Numbered from the stretch's first letter, positions 17,734 to 26,482 are shown. The stretch: 64,000 nucleotides of DNA from Hyphomonadaceae bacterium (GCA_016714495.1 JADKDU010000027.1:248001-312000), one strand, 5' to 3'. Program-made: numbers and translations. Notes: generated by a model not told the origin, from the letters alone.

Positions 17734-19008
17734 ATGGATAAGCTTTCGATTCTCGGAAACGGCCCGCTTGAGGGCAGCATTCCCATTTCAGGCGCCAAGA
17801 ACTCGGCGCTGAAGTTGATGGCGGCCTCGCTGCTGTGTGAGCAGCCGCTTGTGCTCACGTCTATGCCGAATCTGGCTGACACGCGCTTCATGGCGAAACT
17901 GCTGCAAAGCCTCGGCGTCGTCGTCGAGTGGCCGACAGGCGAGGCGCTCTGCCGGATGCACGCCGAGAACATCTCCTCGACAATCGCGCCGTATGATCTG
18001 GTGCGGAAGATGCGGGCGACGTTCAACGTACTTGGGCCTCTGCTGGCGCGCGTTGGGCATGCGACGGTGTCGCTGCCGGGCGGTTGCGCGATCGGCGCAC
18101 GACCGGTGGACCTGCACCTCAAGGCGTTCGAGGCGATGGGCGCCGATATCGTCATTGAGGAAGGCTATGTCAAAGCCGCCGCGCTTCGGGGTCTCAAAGG
18201 CGCGCACATAAATTTCCCTTTTGTGTCAGTGGGCGCGACGGAGCACGCGATGCTTGCCGCTGTGCTGGCGGATGGCGAGACGATCCTCGAGAATGCCGCA
18301 TGCGAACCGGAAATCGGCGATCTGGCGATCTGCCTCAATGCGTGCGGCGCGAAGATCACCGGCTATGGCACGCCGGTTATCCGCATCCAGGGTGTGGCGA
18401 AGCTTACGGGCGCGCGGCACGACGTCATCAAGGACCGGATCGAAGCTGGCACGTTTGCCATCGCCGCAGCGGCGACTGGGGGCAATGTGTTTCTCGAAGG
18501 CGCGCGTGCCGAGGATCTGGTCGCGTTGATTGACTGTCTGCGCCAAGCCGGCGTTACGGTCGAAGTTGAATCCAAAGGACTGCGCATCAAGCGTGATCCG
18601 TCGACACACCTGAAAGCCGTGGATGTCGACACGAGACCGCATCCGGGATTTCCGACCGACCTTCAGGCGCAGTTCATGGCGCTGATGAGCATTGCGGAAG
18701 GGTCAAGCACGATCCGCGAGAACATCTTCGAGAACCGCTTCATGCACGCCCCGGAGTTGAGCCGTCTTGGCGCGAACATCACGGTACGCGGCAACGAGGC
18801 GATCGTTAGGGGAGTGCCGAGGCTCAAGGGCGCACCAGTGATGGCGACCGACCTTCGCGCTTCCGTGAGTCTTGTGATCGCGGCTCTTGTCGCCGACGGC
18901 GAGACGACCGTAAACCGGATTTACCATCTCGACCGCGGTTTTGAACGGCTGGAAGAGAAGCTCGGCCGTTGCGGGGCGAAGATCACCCGCTCGGGCGATT
19001 CTGCCTGA
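17734..19008 (+). CDS. murA: UDP-GlcNAc 1-carboxyvinyltransferase MurA
   Basis: MurA transfers enolpyruvate from PEP to UDP-GlcNAc, the first committed step of peptidoglycan synthesis and the target of fosfomycin. The 424-aa protein opens with GNGPLEGSIPISGAKNSALK. The catalytic Cys is in LPGGCAIGARPVDLHL near residue 118. FPTDLQAQFMAL and VTDLRASVSLVIAALVADG-like closing motifs are present. Because Cys is present rather than Asp, fosfomycin sensitivity at target level is expected. It is first in a run with DUF2948, hisD and UPF0262. Confidence 0.96.
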   Translation: MDKLSILGNGPLEGSIPISGAKNSALKLMAASLLCEQPLVLTSMPNLADTRFMAKLLQSLGVVVEWPTGEALCRMHAENISSTIAPYDLVRKMRATFNVLGPLLARVGHATVSLPGGCAIGARPVDLHLKAFEAMGADIVIEEGYVKAAALRGLKGAHINFPFVSVGATEHAMLAAVLADGETILENAACEPEIGDLAICLNACGAKITGYGTPVIRIQGVAKLTGARHDVIKDRIEAGTFAIAAAATGGNVFLEGARAEDLVALIDCLRQAGVTVEVESKGLRIKRDPSTHLKAVDVDTRPHPGFPTDLQAQFMALMSIAEGSSTIRENIFENRFMHAPELSRLGANITVRGNEAIVRGVPRLKGAPVMATDLRASVSLVIAALVADGETTVNRIYHLDRGFERLEEKLGRCGAKITRSGDSA

Positions 19009-19078
19009 AAATTGGCTGCTTCGTCCGCGCTGGAGGCTTCCGGCATTCTGGTCTAGGGAACGGCCTGGGCGTGCGCCC

Positions 19079-19540
19079 ATGAGTGCGAAAGAGCGTATGG
19101 CGACGAGTGTCCTAAAACTGCTGGCGGAGGATGCCGAAGGGCTCGGCATCATCGCGTCCGCCGTGCAGGACAGCCTGGTGAAGCCGGAAGGCTTCAAGTT
19201 GGAGGCAAAGTCGCGCACGTTTGGATTGGAAATCAACCGGTTCCAGTGGGAGCGCGCGGGCAAGCGCATGCCGTTCTTCCGCTCGCGAGCGGTGTTGGCC
19301 TTTGCGGGCGTGCAGAATGTGCGCAGCCGGCACGTCGCGAAGGATATCGATGCCGTGCATTCGCTGATCGACATACGGTTCGCGTCGGAAGGCGAGGCGC
19401 CAGCGGGAATAATCACGTTGGTGTTCGCTGGCGAGACGCAGGTCCAACTTGCGGTTGAGTGCATAGACGTGACGCTCGTGGACATCGGCCCATCATGGCC
19501 GACACGCCGCAAGCCCGACCATGAAAAGAGCCGGGCATGA
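19079..19540 (+). CDS. DUF2948 family protein
   Basis: This 153-aa protein matches the alphaproteobacterial DUF2948 family, found between murA and hisD. Recognisable parts are LLAEDAEGLGIIASAVQDSL at the start, FQWERAGKRMPFFRSRAVLA with the usual basic patch, and VQLAVECIDVTLVDIGPSW at the end. ATG 19079 is chosen from family length. Its stop overlaps hisD by ATGA. Function unknown. Confidence 0.85.
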   Translation: MSAKERMATSVLKLLAEDAEGLGIIASAVQDSLVKPEGFKLEAKSRTFGLEINRFQWERAGKRMPFFRSRAVLAFAGVQNVRSRHVAKDIDAVHSLIDIRFASEGEAPAGIITLVFAGETQVQLAVECIDVTLVDIGPSWPTRRKPDHEKSRA

Positions 19541-20835
19541 GCATTCGTCGTTTCGATTCTTCGCTGCCGAGCTTTGTGAGTGATTTCGCGGCCTTCCTGT
19601 CCTTGCGCCGGGCCCAAGGGACTGAGGACGTGCATGCCAAGACGGCTGTCATCGTGCGCGATGTACGCGAGCGGGGGGGCGAAGCCGTAGCCAGTTACAC
19701 CGAGCAATTCGACAAGGTGAAGCTGGATGCCGATACGCTGGCGGCTGACGGTATCGGCCTGTTGGAGGCGGCGGAGCGCTGCAGCCCGGATGTTCGCGAG
19801 GCTTTGAACTTCGCTGCAGAGCGCATCGAGGCCTATCACGCCCAGCAGAAGCCGCAGAATCATTCCTTCACTGATCCGGCGGGGCTTGAGCTTGGCTGGC
19901 GCTGGACGCCGGTTGATGCGGTGGGCCTGTACGTGCCAGGGGGTCGTGCGAGCTATCCGAGTTCGGTGCTCATGAACGCCATCCCGGCCAAGGCGGCCGG
20001 CGTTAAGCGGCTCGTGATGGTGTCACCCGTACCGGGCGGCGAGATGAACCCTGCCGTGGCGTATGCTGCTGAGCGGGCAGGCGTAACTGAGTTCTATCCC
20101 ATCGGCGGCGCGCAGGCCGTTGCGGCGCTGGCCTATGGCGCAGGGAGATTGGCGCCGGTCGACAAGATTGTCGGGCCGGGAAATGCGTATGTGGCAGCGG
20201 CCAAGCGCATCGTGTTCGGCGATGTGGGTATCGACACGATCGCGGGGCCATCCGAGATCACGGTTGTGGCTGACAATCAGAACAACCCGGAATGGATTGC
20301 GGCCGACCTACTGTCACAAGCCGAGCACGATCCGTTGGCGCAATCGATTCTGATCACGGATGATGCAGAGTGGGCGTCGCGTGTGGAGGCGGCGGTCGAT
20401 AGACAGATGGTGCAATTGGCGACGGGCGGGACCGTCGCGCAGGCCTGGAGAGATTATGGCGCGATCGTTCTGGCACCGCTTGTCGGCGCCGCAGCGATCG
20501 TGAACCAGATCGCGCCGGAGCATGTCGAGCTTGCCGTGGCCGATCCCGATGCGATCGCGAAGGACGTGCGCCATTCCGGCGCGATCTTCCTTGGCCGTTT
20601 CGCGCCTGAAGCGCTGGGCGATTATGTGACCGGCTCGAACCACGTTCTGCCGACCTCTGGCGCAGCACGTTTTGCGTCAGGACTTTCGGTGCTCGATTTC
20701 ATGAAACGCACGTCGATCCAGCGCATCAGCGAACAGGGCTTCCGGTATCTGGCGCGCGCGGCGGAGACGCTGGCGAAGGCCGAGGGACTGCCCGCGCACG
20801 GACTTTCGGTTTCCATCCGGCGAGGTGATGGATGA
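19537..20835 (+). CDS. hisD: Histidinol dehydrogenase HisD
   Basis: HisD carries out the last two oxidations of histidine biosynthesis with NAD and zinc. The 432-aa protein has VGLYVPGGRASYPSSVLMNA, IVGPGNAYVAAAKR, IAGPSEITVVAD, LLSQAEHDPLAQS (zinc/catalytic His region), APEHVEL and TGSNHVLPTSGAARF. It overlaps its neighbours by 4 nt on both sides, so translational coupling is likely. Confidence 0.96.
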   Translation: MSIRRFDSSLPSFVSDFAAFLSLRRAQGTEDVHAKTAVIVRDVRERGGEAVASYTEQFDKVKLDADTLAADGIGLLEAAERCSPDVREALNFAAERIEAYHAQQKPQNHSFTDPAGLELGWRWTPVDAVGLYVPGGRASYPSSVLMNAIPAKAAGVKRLVMVSPVPGGEMNPAVAYAAERAGVTEFYPIGGAQAVAALAYGAGRLAPVDKIVGPGNAYVAAAKRIVFGDVGIDTIAGPSEITVVADNQNNPEWIAADLLSQAEHDPLAQSILITDDAEWASRVEAAVDRQMVQLATGGTVAQAWRDYGAIVLAPLVGAAAIVNQIAPEHVELAVADPDAIAKDVRHSGAIFLGRFAPEALGDYVTGSNHVLPTSGAARFASGLSVLDFMKRTSIQRISEQGFRYLARAAETLAKAEGLPAHGLSVSIRRGDG

Positions 20836-21305
20836 CCGACAACGCCCGCATCGCCTCGATCGAGATCGACGAGAGAAGCCTGGCGCCCGCCGGGCCGGAT
20901 GCGGAGCACGAACGCAAAGTCGCAATCTTCGACCTACTGGAGGCCAACTACTTCAAAGTGCTCGGTCATGAAGGCGGGCCGTACAATGTCGTGCTGTCGC
21001 TCGCCGATAACCGTCTGGTCTTCGACATCAGGGAGCAAGACGGGTCGCCCGTGCGCAAGCTGCTGTTGTCACTCACGGCGCTGCGGCGGGTGATCAAGGA
21101 CTATTTCATGATTTGCGACAGCTATTACGACGCCATCCGGAATTCGACGCCTTCGCAGATTGAGGCGATCGATATGGGGCGGCGGGGGTTGCATAATGAG
21201 GGTTCGCAGGTTTTGACGGAGCGGCTCGCTGAAAAGGCCGAGGTGGACTTTGATACCGCGCGGCGGTTGTTCACCCTCGTGTGCGCATTACACGCCAGAA
21301 GCTGA
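20832..21305 (+). CDS. UPF0262 family protein
   Basis: This 157-aa protein belongs to UPF0262, which is restricted to Alphaproteobacteria and normally follows hisD. Characteristic segments are VAIFDLLEANYF, VLSLADNRLVFDIR, LRRVIKDYFMICDSYYDAIR and MGRRGLHNEGS. In many relatives a low-molecular-weight phosphatase gene sits between this gene and infA; here there is only an 80-nt gap. Function unknown. Confidence 0.9.
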   Translation: MTDNARIASIEIDERSLAPAGPDAEHERKVAIFDLLEANYFKVLGHEGGPYNVVLSLADNRLVFDIREQDGSPVRKLLLSLTALRRVIKDYFMICDSYYDAIRNSTPSQIEAIDMGRRGLHNEGSQVLTERLAEKAEVDFDTARRLFTLVCALHARS

Positions 21306-21385
21306 TTTTTCCAAGGAATCGACGAATCCCCGGGAAAGCGTGTATAGGGGCGCCTGCAAGACGATCCACTGCCAAAGGGAGTTTC

Positions 21386-21604
21386 ATGGCGAAGGAAGAA
21401 CTTATCGAGTTTGAAGGCACTATCGTGGAACTTCTGCCCAATGCGACGTTCCGGATAAAGCTTTCCAACGACCACGAAATCATCGGCCACACGGCTGGAA
21501 AGATGCGGAAAAACCGCATCCGCGTGCTTACGGGCGACAAGGTGCTCGTCGAAATGACGCCTTACGACCTGACCAAGGGGCGCATCACCTACCGCTTCAA
21601 GTGA
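21386..21604 (+). CDS. infA: Translation initiation factor IF-1
   Basis: IF-1 is a 72-aa OB-fold protein that binds the ribosomal A site during initiation. The sequence opens MAKEELIEFEGTIVELLPNA and ends GRITYRFK, as in the family. A strong AAAGGGAG lies 5-6 bases before ATG 21386. It overlaps maf, which starts with GTG at 21601. Confidence 0.97.
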   Translation: MAKEELIEFEGTIVELLPNATFRIKLSNDHEIIGHTAGKMRKNRIRVLTGDKVLVEMTPYDLTKGRITYRFK

Positions 21605-22257
21605 CCCAGGCCCAGACGGGCCCGGCGCGGCTTGTGCTCGCCAGCGCGAGCCCGCGGAGGCTTGCCCTGCTGGAGCAGATCAGGCTCCGGCCGGACGATG
21701 TCATTTCGACCGACATTGATGAAACGCCTCTCAGGGATGAGCGCCCGCGACAGCTGGCATTGAGGCTCGCCGTGGCAAAGGGCAGGGTGGCTAAAATCCA
21801 GCTCGATTCTGCTACGCCTACTACCAACGGCCATAGCGCCGGCCAGAACAGCTTTATCATGAGCGCGGACACGGTAGTTGCTGTCGGGCGCCGGATCTTG
21901 CCTAAGGCGGAGACCGAGGCGGAGGCGCGCACGTGCCTCAAACTTCTCTCCGGCCGGGCGCATGACGTGCTCACGGCGGTCGCTGTGCTGGCGCCGGACG
22001 GGCGCGAGGCGTCGCGCGTGGTCGAGAGCCGGGTGACGATCAAGCGACTGTCGCTGGTTGAAGTCGAAGGATACATCGCGAGCCGCGAATGGCAGGGCAA
22101 GGCGGGCGGTTACGCCATCCAGGGCATCGCCGGCGGGTTCGTAACGTTCATTTCCGGTTCCTATTCCGCGATTGTTGGGCTGCCGCTCTACGAAAGCGCG
22201 TCGCTACTGGAAGGCCTGGGCTATCCGATTGGGCGCCGCTGGAGTGCTTCGACGTGA
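21601..22257 (+). CDS. maf: Maf/YceF-like nucleotide pyrophosphatase
   Basis: Maf proteins hydrolyse modified or canonical nucleoside triphosphates to monophosphates. The 218-aa product has the opening LVLASASPRRLALLEQI, SADTVVAVGRRILPKAE and GKAGGYAIQGIAGGFV. It has an insert of ~10 residues (DSATPTTNGHSAG) before the SADTVV motif. The GTG start overlaps the infA stop, and the stop overlaps the rng GTG (GTGA). Confidence 0.92.
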   Translation: MTQAQTGPARLVLASASPRRLALLEQIRLRPDDVISTDIDETPLRDERPRQLALRLAVAKGRVAKIQLDSATPTTNGHSAGQNSFIMSADTVVAVGRRILPKAETEAEARTCLKLLSGRAHDVLTAVAVLAPDGREASRVVESRVTIKRLSLVEVEGYIASREWQGKAGGYAIQGIAGGFVTFISGSYSAIVGLPLYESASLLEGLGYPIGRRWSAST

Positions 22258-23315
22258 AGGCGACGCTGTGCATCGATGATGCGGTGGGCGAATATCGCCG
22301 AGCCTTGCTGGATGTCACGGGCCGACCCTTCCGTCTCGAGATCGAGCGCTGGAGCGAGCGCGGGCGACGCGCGAAGCTGGACGAAATCTGGTGGGGCAGG
22401 GTGAAAGCACGCATGCCGGGCAATCGCGGCTGGTTCGTGGACCTTGGCCTCGACATTAGCGGTGTGATCGAGCCGACACGTGCGGCTGCGGTGACGGAAG
22501 GCGCGTTGCTGCCGGTACGCGTGAAAGCGGAAGCGTGGGCTGACAAGGGGCCGCTGCTGAGCCTTGCCGACATGTCGCCGACTGCGCCACGGCCGGACAA
22601 GCCTGCGCGTCATGCGGCGGGGAAGCGTGACCCGTTCCTGCACGGCGTTGACGTCGAGACGACGGTGACGGATGCACATGCGCGTCGGCATCTTGATGCG
22701 GCAGTGGAAGAAGCGGGCCAGCGCATTCATGAGTTGCAGGGTGGCGGCGACATTGCGATCGATGCGACGCGCGCGCTGACCGTGATCGATGTGGATAGCG
22801 GCAATCGTGTTTCGGGCGCCGATGGCGAGGCATTCGCGCTGGGCCTCAACCTCGCGGCGGCGGAAGAGGCTGCCCGGCAGATCGCGTTGCGTGGAACGGG
22901 CGGGCTGATTGCCGTCGACTTCGTGGGCATGCAGGCGGCGAAAAGCCAGCGCAAGCTGGCAGAGGCTTTCCGCCAGGCGCTTACAGGGCGGCTCGGCCGG
23001 GTGAGCGACGTGCTGGAGCTGTCGTCGCTGGGCGTATGCGAGGCGGCGATTGCGCGGCGCATACGCCCCGTGCGCGATGCGCTGGCGGCGCCGGCGGCCG
23101 AGCGCGAGGCGCTGGATGCGCTGCGGGAGATGGAGACGGCCGGATGGGCTGCCCGCGCCGCGCGCATACAGGCGCGGGTGTCGACTGCGGCGGCCCAGTG
23201 GCTGGAGCTTGATCCGATTGGCTGGAAGAACCAGTTAGCGGACAGAATCGGCGCGCGCTGGGCCATCGAGCCGGAGGAGAGGGCGCCGGGCAAACCCCAA
23301 GTGTGGAGCGCGTAA
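22254..23315 (+). CDS. rng: Ribonuclease E/G family protein, short form
   Basis: This 353-aa protein is an RNase E/G catalytic module for rRNA or mRNA processing. GNRGWFVDLGLDISGVIEP forms an S1-like segment. The catalytic Asp pair is visible in LTVIDVDSGNR and GGLIAVDFVGMQ. The zinc-link and small domains of full RNase E are absent, so it is the short alphaproteobacterial form. GTG 22254 overlaps the maf stop by 4 nt; the longer frame from 22089 lies inside maf. The stop overlaps yacG (TAATG). Confidence 0.88.
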   Translation: MKATLCIDDAVGEYRRALLDVTGRPFRLEIERWSERGRRAKLDEIWWGRVKARMPGNRGWFVDLGLDISGVIEPTRAAAVTEGALLPVRVKAEAWADKGPLLSLADMSPTAPRPDKPARHAAGKRDPFLHGVDVETTVTDAHARRHLDAAVEEAGQRIHELQGGGDIAIDATRALTVIDVDSGNRVSGADGEAFALGLNLAAAEEAARQIALRGTGGLIAVDFVGMQAAKSQRKLAEAFRQALTGRLGRVSDVLELSSLGVCEAAIARRIRPVRDALAAPAAEREALDALREMETAGWAARAARIQARVSTAAAQWLELDPIGWKNQLADRIGARWAIEPEERAPGKPQVWSA

Positions 23316-23503
23316 TGTCCTGTCCGATCTGCTCCAAGCCCAAAGACCCGAAATATGCGCCATTCTGTTCAAAGCGCTGCGCCGATGTGGACCTGTCGCG
23401 CTGGCTGAAGGGCGCCTACGCCATCCCGGACAGCCAGACTGGCGAGGAAGATGAGGACGGGCGCTCCAGCGGCTCTGAATTGCCTGAAAACAGGGATTTA
23501 TGA
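23315..23503 (+). CDS. yacG: DNA gyrase inhibitor YacG (zinc-binding)
   Basis: This 62-aa protein has the four-Cys zinc site CPICxxP (MSCPICSKP) and FCSKRCADVDLSRWL, as in YacG, which binds GyrB. The C-terminal part is acidic (GEEDEDGRSSGS). It starts by one-base overlap with rng and is followed by tRNA-Phe. Confidence 0.92.
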   Translation: MSCPICSKPKDPKYAPFCSKRCADVDLSRWLKGAYAIPDSQTGEEDEDGRSSGSELPENRDL

Positions 23504-23550
23504 GGTCGCCATAAGGGCATGGACAGGGAATAATGGTTTCCCTATACATC

Positions 23551-23572
23551 GCGCCTCTTCGCCGCGAGGCGC
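23551..23572 (+). other. Hairpin just upstream of tRNA-Phe
   Basis: GCGCCTC (23551-23557) pairs with GAGGCGC (23566-23572) around TTCGCCGC, ending two bases before the tRNA. It may terminate the yacG transcript or mark a pre-tRNA leader. Confidence 0.35.
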
Positions 23573-23574
23573 AG

Positions 23575-23650
23575 GCCCGGATAGCTCAGTTGGTAGAGCA
23601 GCGGATTGAAAATCCGCGTGTCGCTGGTTCAATTCCGGCTCCGGGCACCA
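23575..23650 (+). tRNA. tRNA-Phe (GAA)
   Basis: Acceptor stem GCCCGGA/TCCGGGC, D arm GCTCAGTTGGTAGAGC, anticodon stem-loop GGATTGAAAATCC (anticodon GAA), T arm and encoded CCA are all intact. It is 76 nt long. Confidence 0.97.
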
Positions 23651-23662
23651 CTCCCTGCATAT

Positions 23663-23977
23663 CTAGCCAGTTGTGACGATGGAGCAGATTTGCCCCATCG
23701 CGAGCAAGGCAAATGGGTTGGGATAGACACCGGTCGGCCAGCGGCGCCGGAAAGGGACGCTGAGTACTGGCCCCGTGAGTGCGATATTGGACGTGCCGCC
23801 TTCGCCATCGCCTATGCTGGTACACAGCACGCCGATCCTGGGGCCATTACAATTCAAGGCCGACCCGCCGCTCATGCCGCCTGAGCTGCGGATGTTGATT
23901 TCCAGACACGCCAAAGGAAGCATCGCGCTATCGCGACCTTCGGGATTAATCGCGGGCACAAGGTGGACCAAAATCAT
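23663..23977 (-). CDS. Trypsin-like serine protease C-terminal half (tentative)
   Basis: A 104-aa frame starts at ATG 23977 with AAGGTGGGG just upstream. It contains SSGGMSGGSALNCNGPRIGV. The GxSGG-type nucleophile, followed by a hydrophobic strand, resembles the second barrel of trypsin/HtrA-like proteases. No His or Asp of the triad is in this frame. The next minus-strand frame upstream (24134-24394) contains AARHVIEEQ, which could be the His segment of a split or decayed gene. Region 23978-24133 between them has no open frame joining the two. Confidence is limited because the rest of the fold is not obvious. Confidence 0.4.
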   Translation of the reverse strand: MILVHLVPAINPEGRDSAMLPLACLEINIRSSGGMSGGSALNCNGPRIGVLCTSIGDGEGGTSNIALTGPVLSVPFRRRWPTGVYPNPFALLAMGQICSIVTTG

Positions 23978-24133
23978 GACCCCACCTTAGATCTCGCTTC
24001 AGGCGTCAGAGGCGACTGCAGCTTGCTGTAGCGATCGAAAGGCGGCGGCCATTATTTGCTCGCCTAAATCTCGCAGCCCTTGAGCTAGCGAGACCTGACG
24101 TAGCACTCAACCAAACGTTCATCTCGCCAGCCA

Positions 24134-24394
24134 TTACGCGCTGACGCCGTTCTGCTCCTCGATTACGTGCCTGGCGGCGATCGCGACGTCAGCCGCAACT
24201 ATCGCCGCCGATACATCTTCGATCTCTTCACTGTTCGTGCGCCAACGCATCTGCAGAAGCGCGCCTTGATGATGGGCCCATGAGTCCGGCTCAGTTCTTG
24301 AGGGCAAGAGCAATGCTTGGATTTCGAGTCTGGCGCCAAGCGCCTGCTCCAAAAGCAGTTCGGCCGTAAACGCCCCGGTTAGCGGTGCAGGCAC
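24134..24394 (-). CDS. Hypothetical protein, possible N-terminal piece of the protease
   Basis: An 86-aa frame on the minus strand, with VSAAIVAADVAIAARHVIEE near its end. The Ala-Ala-x-His pattern is reminiscent of the catalytic His of trypsin-like enzymes, but the surrounding residues are not diagnostic. It has no clear ribosome site. It could be a decayed fragment or a chance frame. Confidence 0.25.
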   Translation of the reverse strand: MPAPLTGAFTAELLLEQALGARLEIQALLLPSRTEPDSWAHHQGALLQMRWRTNSEEIEDVSAAIVAADVAIAARHVIEEQNGVSA

Positions 24395-24524
24395 TGCTCT
24401 CTTCTCGATCCGTGAGCTTCACTCTGCAATGCGTTCTAGTTTGACCAAGCGTCGACAATCTAGTCGGCAGATATGACGGCCCCGTCTCACTCTGATATTG
24501 GTCCGGAGCAACATACCGTTCGGC

Positions 24525-25112
24525 CTATTCCGGCAGCACCCCAATCCTCTGCAACGTCCAGTACAGCCCCACCAGCGCGATGACCGCCGCGACCGGGATC
24601 ACGAAGGCCGCGCGGTAGAGGTGGGGTTTGCTGGCGGATTTGAGGGCGAGCTGGATGACTGAGGCGACGAGCCCGGTGGCGAGCAGGACGGAGACGTGGC
24701 CGGCTTCGACGCCGATGGTGATGCCGATGAGGCCGGCGGAGAGGTCTGCGTTCTCGAGATAGACCTTCATCACCGAGCCGAAGCCGAGGCCGTGCAGCAG
24801 GCCGAAAGCGAAGATCACGGGCAGGCGCCAGATGTTGGCGCGCCTGAACACGATGGCCTCGATCGCGAGCAAGACGATGGAGAGGGCGATCAGCGGCTCA
24901 ATGATCTCGCCGGGACTCGCGACGAGGCCGGTGGCGGCGAAGCCGAGCGTGATCGTGTGGGCGACCGTGAAGGTCGTGACCTGGAGGATCAGCGAGCTCC
25001 AATTGCGCGCGTTGAGATAAAGCGCGACGACGAACAGGACGTGGTCCAGCCCCTGCGGGAGGATGTGCTGGAAGCCGAAGTCGATGAAGGTGCCGACGTT
25101 CTCGAACCACAT
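24525..25112 (-). CDS. HupE/UreJ-like membrane protein
   Basis: This 195-aa membrane protein has the HupE_UreJ_2 features: GFQHILPQGLDHVLFV at residues ~12-27 with its conserved His and Asp, FTVAHTITLGFAATG, and FGLLHGLGFGS with a second conserved His. About six to seven hydrophobic segments are visible. The family includes nickel/cobalt-type permeases (HupE, UreJ), and the HxxxD and HGLGFG residues are thought to bind metal. ATG 25112 is preferred because AGAGGGGAA precedes it by 10 bases. No hydrogenase or urease genes are in the window, so metal specificity is unknown. Confidence 0.8.
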   Translation of the reverse strand: MWFENVGTFIDFGFQHILPQGLDHVLFVVALYLNARNWSSLILQVTTFTVAHTITLGFAATGLVASPGEIIEPLIALSIVLLAIEAIVFRRANIWRLPVIFAFGLLHGLGFGSVMKVYLENADLSAGLIGITIGVEAGHVSVLLATGLVASVIQLALKSASKPHLYRAAFVIPVAAVIALVGLYWTLQRIGVLPE

Positions 25113-25296
25113 GCCCGCGCTGTTCCCCTCTGGCCGCCACGCGTGGCCCGACGGGCGCAATATGGCAGCGCTTTGAGACGGGCGTGAACTGCTCCGCGGT
25201 GAGGTGCGGCCGAGCTCGGGGCGGGCCGTCTTGTCAATTCAGGCGCGCGAATTGTTGCGCCGCATCATCAGATTCCGCTCGCGGGGTGTGATGAAT

Positions 25297-25321
25297 ATGT
25301 CATGCTTCCGTCATGAAACTG
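25297..25321 (+). promoter_or_regulatory. Possible PhoB site: three 7-mers at 11-bp spacing
   Basis: ATGTCAT-GCTT-CCGTCAT-GAAA-CTGTTAC gives three degenerate copies of CTGTCAT with exact 4-bp spacers, the architecture of tandem Pho half-sites. The last copies overlap the ATG at 25313, which is unusual for activation and lowers confidence. A leaderless transcript or a chance match is possible. Confidence 0.35.
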
Positions 25322-25702
25322 TTACATCTCATTGTTGTTGCAGCTGCCGCGGCGAGCGTTCTGCCGACCGCATCGGCTGATGAGCGGGCTACCAAGCCCT
25401 TTGCGATTTCCTTCAGCTCCGACATCCAGCCGGTGGCGCATACAGATTTTCGGTATCCAAGCCTGGCTGGATCGAAGAATTTGAGCGGAAGCTGCGATGT
25501 AAGTTTCGCGATCAGCGCGGCGGGAGAGCCAGACGCCATCCGTGTGGGCGAATGCTCTTCGGATGTCTTCCGCATGGCGGCGAAGTCGACGGTGAAGGGC
25601 ATGATGTTCGCGCCACGTACATCGGCGGTCGACAATGTGAAGATGGAGATTCGCTGGAGTCTGGGCGCAGACGCCTTGCTTCATACTGCCAGTCTCAATT
25701 AA
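25313..25702 (+). CDS. Small secreted protein, TonB C-terminal-like
   Basis: This 129-aa protein has a signal peptide (MKLLHLIVVAAAAASVLPTA, cleavage after TASA). Its domain resembles the TonB C-terminal fold: a YP opening (FRYPSLAGSKNLSGSC), VSFAISAAGEPDAIRV, then a helix (DVFRMAAKSTVKGMMFAP) and a last strand. Two Cys flank the middle strands and may form a disulfide. There is no membrane anchor or Pro-rich linker, so it is not a working TonB; such stand-alone domains are periplasmic with unknown partners. Confidence 0.7.
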   Translation: MKLLHLIVVAAAAASVLPTASADERATKPFAISFSSDIQPVAHTDFRYPSLAGSKNLSGSCDVSFAISAAGEPDAIRVGECSSDVFRMAAKSTVKGMMFAPRTSAVDNVKMEIRWSLGADALLHTASLN

Positions 25703-25705
25703 CCG

Positions 25706-26482
25706 TCAGTCTTCCAGGCGCCGTATCAGCTCGCTGAACGCTCCGAACCAGAGGCGTTTCACGTCGTCTGACCATGTCGCGTCATAGGTCGGAAATTTAG
25801 CGATCAGCGATCTGAACGCTTCGGCGTTGATGTCGGCGGCGGACGTTCCAGCGATGTCGCCAGCTGGCGCCGTGCTCTCCCAGCGATCGACCCGCCGCCC
25901 CTCGACCCAGCGCGACCGCGAGTTGGTCAGGAGGAAGGGGCCGATGTCGAGCGTAGCCTCGCGCGCAGCGTGGACGAAGAAGTTGCAGCATTTCCGCGTG
26001 GTCTCGCTCGGCGTCCGGTAGATGGTGCGAAACGTGCGCAGCAGGCCTCCGGCTGTGAGCGCCGAGATGCTGGAGGCCAGCAGCGGCGCGTAGGATTTTT
26101 CGAGAACCTTCCGAAGTTCGGCAGACCATGCGTCGGTGTCGAGCGCGTCCAGCAATGCCGCAAACTCGGGCGCAGGCTCGGAGGCAGCATCGATCAAGCC
26201 GAGAAAGCGGTAGGCCTCGATCGTGTCGTGCAGGTTCGTGCCGAACAGTTTGTTCGTCCAGACGCTGCGGTCCAGCCGATTGGGAATGGTGTTGCGTTCC
26301 TTCAGGGTTGACAAGGCAATCTTGAACGCGCGGAAGGAAATCGACGGCGGAAGCAGGGCGGGCTCACGATCAAGTGCGGCCTCCGCCGGGGGGGCGGGGA
26401 TGACAGCCTGCTTGCGCGGCTTGACCGGCGCGGCCTTGAACGGCCGCCCTAGCTTGCGCTTTGGTGTCGTGGTCGTGGACAT
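25706..26482 (-). CDS. DUF5343-like protein
   Basis: This 258-aa protein has a basic, Pro-rich N-terminus (MSTTTTPKRKLGRPFKAAP) and a helical domain matching the DUF5343 pattern. That pattern includes RAFKIALSTLKERNTIPN, LHDTIEAYRFLGLID, TAGGLLRTFRTIYRT and a terminal KCCNFFVHAAREATLDIGP-type segment. ATG 26482 overlaps the stop of the prepilin peptidase gene (TGATG), so the two are coupled; the frame extending to 26665 is not used. DUF5343 proteins are generally uncharacterised; an N-terminal winged-helix-like fold is plausible. Confidence 0.65.
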   Translation of the reverse strand: MSTTTTPKRKLGRPFKAAPVKPRKQAVIPAPPAEAALDREPALLPPSISFRAFKIALSTLKERNTIPNRLDRSVWTNKLFGTNLHDTIEAYRFLGLIDAASEPAPEFAALLDALDTDAWSAELRKVLEKSYAPLLASSISALTAGGLLRTFRTIYRTPSETTRKCCNFFVHAAREATLDIGPFLLTNSRSRWVEGRRVDRWESTAPAGDIAGTSAADINAEAFRSLIAKFPTYDATWSDDVKRLWFGAFSELIRRLED

